In this document: piece by piece, positions 63,773-64,000 of the stretch
Position numbering within the stretch: the stretch's first letter is position 1
How the letters are laid out: every line of letters begins with the position of its first letter
The notes under the pieces: generated by a model
Told to the model about the DNA's origin: nothing
The model's database searches: none
Seen by the model: only the letters and a program-made list of their open reading frames with translations
Source: Haloarchaeobius salinus
GTDB taxonomy: Archaea > Halobacteriota > Halobacteria > Halobacteriales > Natrialbaceae
Assembly: GCF_024464185.1 (NCBI RefSeq)
Contig: NZ_JANHAU010000002.1
Span: forward strand, 744,001 to 808,000
Direction: 5' to 3'
Length of the DNA stretch: 64,000 nt
Position numbers and translations under genes: made by a program

Positions 63773-63903
63773 GCTACAAGTGCTCGCGCTGCAAGCGTGA
63801 CGTGACGCTCGACGAGTACGGCGGCGTCCGCTGTCCCTACTGCGGGCACCGCGTCCTGCTGAAGGAGCGCAGCACGGACATCAAGGAAGTCGACGTGCGG
63901 TAG
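63769..63903 (+). CDS. rpoP: DNA-directed RNA polymerase subunit P
   Basis: A 44-residue Rpb12-type protein, [19 protein letters not shown], with the zinc ribbon C-x2-C and C-x2-C (CSRC and CPYC) and the basic end [15 protein letters not shown]. It bridges RpoB and RpoD in the archaeal polymerase. Start overlaps L37ae stop (ATGA). Length is typical. Confidence 0.95.
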   Translation: MSYKCSRCKRDVTLDEYGGVRCPYCGHRVLLKERSTDIKEVDVR

Positions 63904-63910
63904 ACGGGCG

Positions 63911-64000
63911 ATGCCCGCGAACGAGACCGTTCTGGAGTTCGAGTACGACGACGACGCGACGGCGACGCTGGTCGCCGAGAGCGTCCGTCCGGAGGTCGGC
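63911..64000 (+). CDS. pcc1: KEOPS complex subunit Pcc1 (5' part)
   Basis: The first 30 residues read MPANETVLEFEYDDDATATL, then VAESVRPEVG, which matches the haloarchaeal Pcc1 N-terminus. The gene is cut by the window edge. Pcc1 is the dimerising subunit of KEOPS, which makes t6A in tRNA. It follows rpoP by seven bases, a known archaeal neighbourhood. Confidence 0.8.
   Translation, partial: MPANETVLEFEYDDDATATLVAESVRPEVG

Overview
The window comes from a haloarchaeon (class Halobacteria). It is GC-rich. The predicted proteins are strongly acidic. Promoters are archaeal TATA boxes about 25-30 bp from start codons, and many genes look leaderless. The gene set is archaeal: eIF2-alpha, Nop10, L44e, S27e, L37ae, RpoP, GGGP synthase, Pth2, TruD, pantoate kinase, halocyanins. 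The genus cannot be fixed from the sequence. No IS element, CRISPR array or intact provirus is visible; this is core chromosome with a few accessory touches.

Layout. 1-4.6 kb: a J-domain membrane protein (runs off the left edge), then the translation cluster L44e-S27e-eIF2alpha-Nop10-PAC2 chaperone on the minus strand, a coiled-coil protein and a small haloarchaeal protein. 4.6-8.7 kb: surface-glycan type genes (DUF2298 membrane protein, dolichol-type GT2, GtrA). 8.8 kb: initiator tRNA-Met followed by a degenerate copy of its own 3' end. 9-15 kb: NUDIX hydrolase, a peptide-type ABC transporter split over two divergent transcripts (B on plus; C, D, F on minus), a purine PRTase. 15.6-16.8 kb: a type IV pilin-like protein and a DUF7344 winged-helix membrane protein. 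17.3-25.2 kb: a nine-gene Mrp/Mnh Na+/H+ antiporter operon (E-F-G-DUF4040-B-C-D-D-D). 25.2-29.3 kb: CoaBC, FAD oxidoreductase, an acidic secreted repeat protein, SRPBCC protein. 29.3-34.8 kb: two Trk K+ uptake systems facing each other. 34.8-40.8 kb: halocyanin, M42 peptidase, DMT transporter and divergent Lrp regulator, lone E1-alpha, M28 peptidase. 41.0-48.3 kb: a diverged NAD kinase-like protein and a menaquinol:halocyanin oxidoreductase (bc-type) cluster with several conserved haloarchaeal small membrane proteins. 48.3-52.6 kb: Nth, the archaeal pantothenate branch (phosphopantothenate synthetase, pantoate kinase), AspRS. 53.6-59.4 kb: fatty-acid/acyl-CoA degradation genes with a local regulator. 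59.5-64 kb: GGGP synthase, Pth2, TruD, DUF2103, L37ae, RpoP and the start of Pcc1.

Physiologically the window combines cation homeostasis (Mrp, two Trk), energy conversion (bc-type complex with halocyanin acceptor), CoA synthesis and acyl-CoA use, archaeal lipid synthesis, and translation. The observations most worth following are: the bc cluster with its uncharacterised membrane partners and a near-copy of its halocyanin 11 kb away; the L37ae without zinc ligands; the NAD kinase homologue without GGDGT; the duplicated tRNA 3' end; two convergent gene pairs that share a CTAG as reciprocal stop codons; and a possible leaderless 12-codon leader ORF in front of the ABC permease gene.
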